Shown: piece by piece, positions 63,903 to 64,000 of the stretch
Layout: each line of letters begins with the position of its first letter
Position numbering within the stretch: the first letter of the stretch is position 1
NCBI RefSeq assembly: GCF_014873145.1
Contig: NZ_JADBEK010000001.1
Span: 6,014,001 to 6,078,000 of the forward strand
Source: Nonomuraea angiospora
Lineage (GTDB): Bacteria > Actinomycetota > Actinomycetes > Streptosporangiales > Streptosporangiaceae
DNA length: 64,000 nt
Reading direction: 5' to 3'
Translations under genes and position numbers: made by a program
Notes under the pieces: model-generated
What the model was told of the DNA's origin: nothing
Seen by the model: only the letters and a program-made list of their open reading frames with translations
Databases searched by the model: none

Positions 63903-64000
63903 TCACGCACGCGTTCCGGCCAGGAGGCGGGCTCGCGCGAGTACGTCGGCGATCGTGCGTACGCCGGCGAGGGCTTCGCGGGGCAGCGGGCCCCACGTGT
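63903..64000 (-). CDS. 3' end of an unidentified gene at the window edge
   Basis: A frame entering from the right edge ends at TGA (63905-63903) with GC-rich third positions: TWGPLPREALAGVRTIADVL then ARARLLAGTRA. Only about 32 residues are present, too few to identify the product. It lies on the same strand and 96 bp upstream of the small secreted protein gene. Confidence 0.4.
   Translation of the reverse strand, partial: TWGPLPREALAGVRTIADVLARARLLAGTRA

Overview
The window is high-GC actinobacterial chromosome. Evidence: strongly GC-biased third codon positions, many GTG starts, several apparently leaderless promoters, gatCAB with ligA and mnmA, ilvBNC with a branched-chain attenuator, and three consecutive eukaryote-type Ser/Thr kinases. 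The gene set fits Streptosporangiales (Nonomuraea-like), but that placement is inference. There is no rRNA, tRNA, CRISPR array or complete insertion sequence that I can see.

Layout. 1-2.1 kb: start of an MDR-family dehydrogenase facing a small unknown gene plus a hotdog thioesterase, then a PIN toxin/RHH antitoxin pair. 2.6-6.0 kb: ilvB-ilvN-ilvC on the minus strand behind a 16-residue leader peptide and intrinsic attenuator. 6.0-13 kb: a membrane PAS-GGDEF-EAL protein, a 2-hydroxyacid dehydrogenase, a PQQ-type sugar dehydrogenase lipoprotein and a VanW protein. 13-18.4 kb: a CitA/CitB-type two-component system divergent from tctCBA (tripartite tricarboxylate transporter). 18.4-23.2 kb: an MFS exporter and gatCAB. 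23.3-29.3 kb: a small membrane protein, a second GGDEF-EAL protein whose 3' end lies in a 61-bp tandem repeat, about 1 kb of degenerate repeats, and ligA. 29.4-34.4 kb: a MetE-like protein, an MBL hydrolase, mnmA, a DUF695-like protein and a cysteine desulfurase (the last and mnmA plausibly cooperate in tRNA 2-thiolation). 34.4-41.5 kb: a TetR gene under a 30-bp perfect palindrome, an MFS gene, an ABC exporter plus OmpR/HK operon with 11-bp direct repeats upstream, and an AraC gene.

41.6-43.6 kb carries a recent ~700-bp tandem duplication that produced truncated copies of an ABM-domain gene and an Rpn-like PD-(D/E)XK gene, followed by palindromic repeats. 44-51 kb: etfBA and three Ser/Thr kinase genes in one array. 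51-60.5 kb: a YbaK-like deacylase, a Tat-exported flavin amine oxidase, an M55 aminopeptidase, an uncharacterised PP-loop protein overlapping a coiled-coil protein, a crotonase, an HhH-GPD protein lacking the catalytic lysine, a cysteine-free HesB-like protein, a rhodanese-CBS fusion and a CehA/McbA hydrolase. 60.6-64 kb: an uncharacterised gene overlapping an XRE-ImmA/IrrE protease gene, a regulator fusing an IS30-type HTH to a MarR/GbsR domain, a small secreted protein and the 3' end of an unidentified gene.

The most promising undescribed units are the overlapping unknown/XRE-ImmA pair (60663-62568), the coiled-coil/PP-loop pair (54214-55784), the duplicated Rpn locus, and several well-defined operators.
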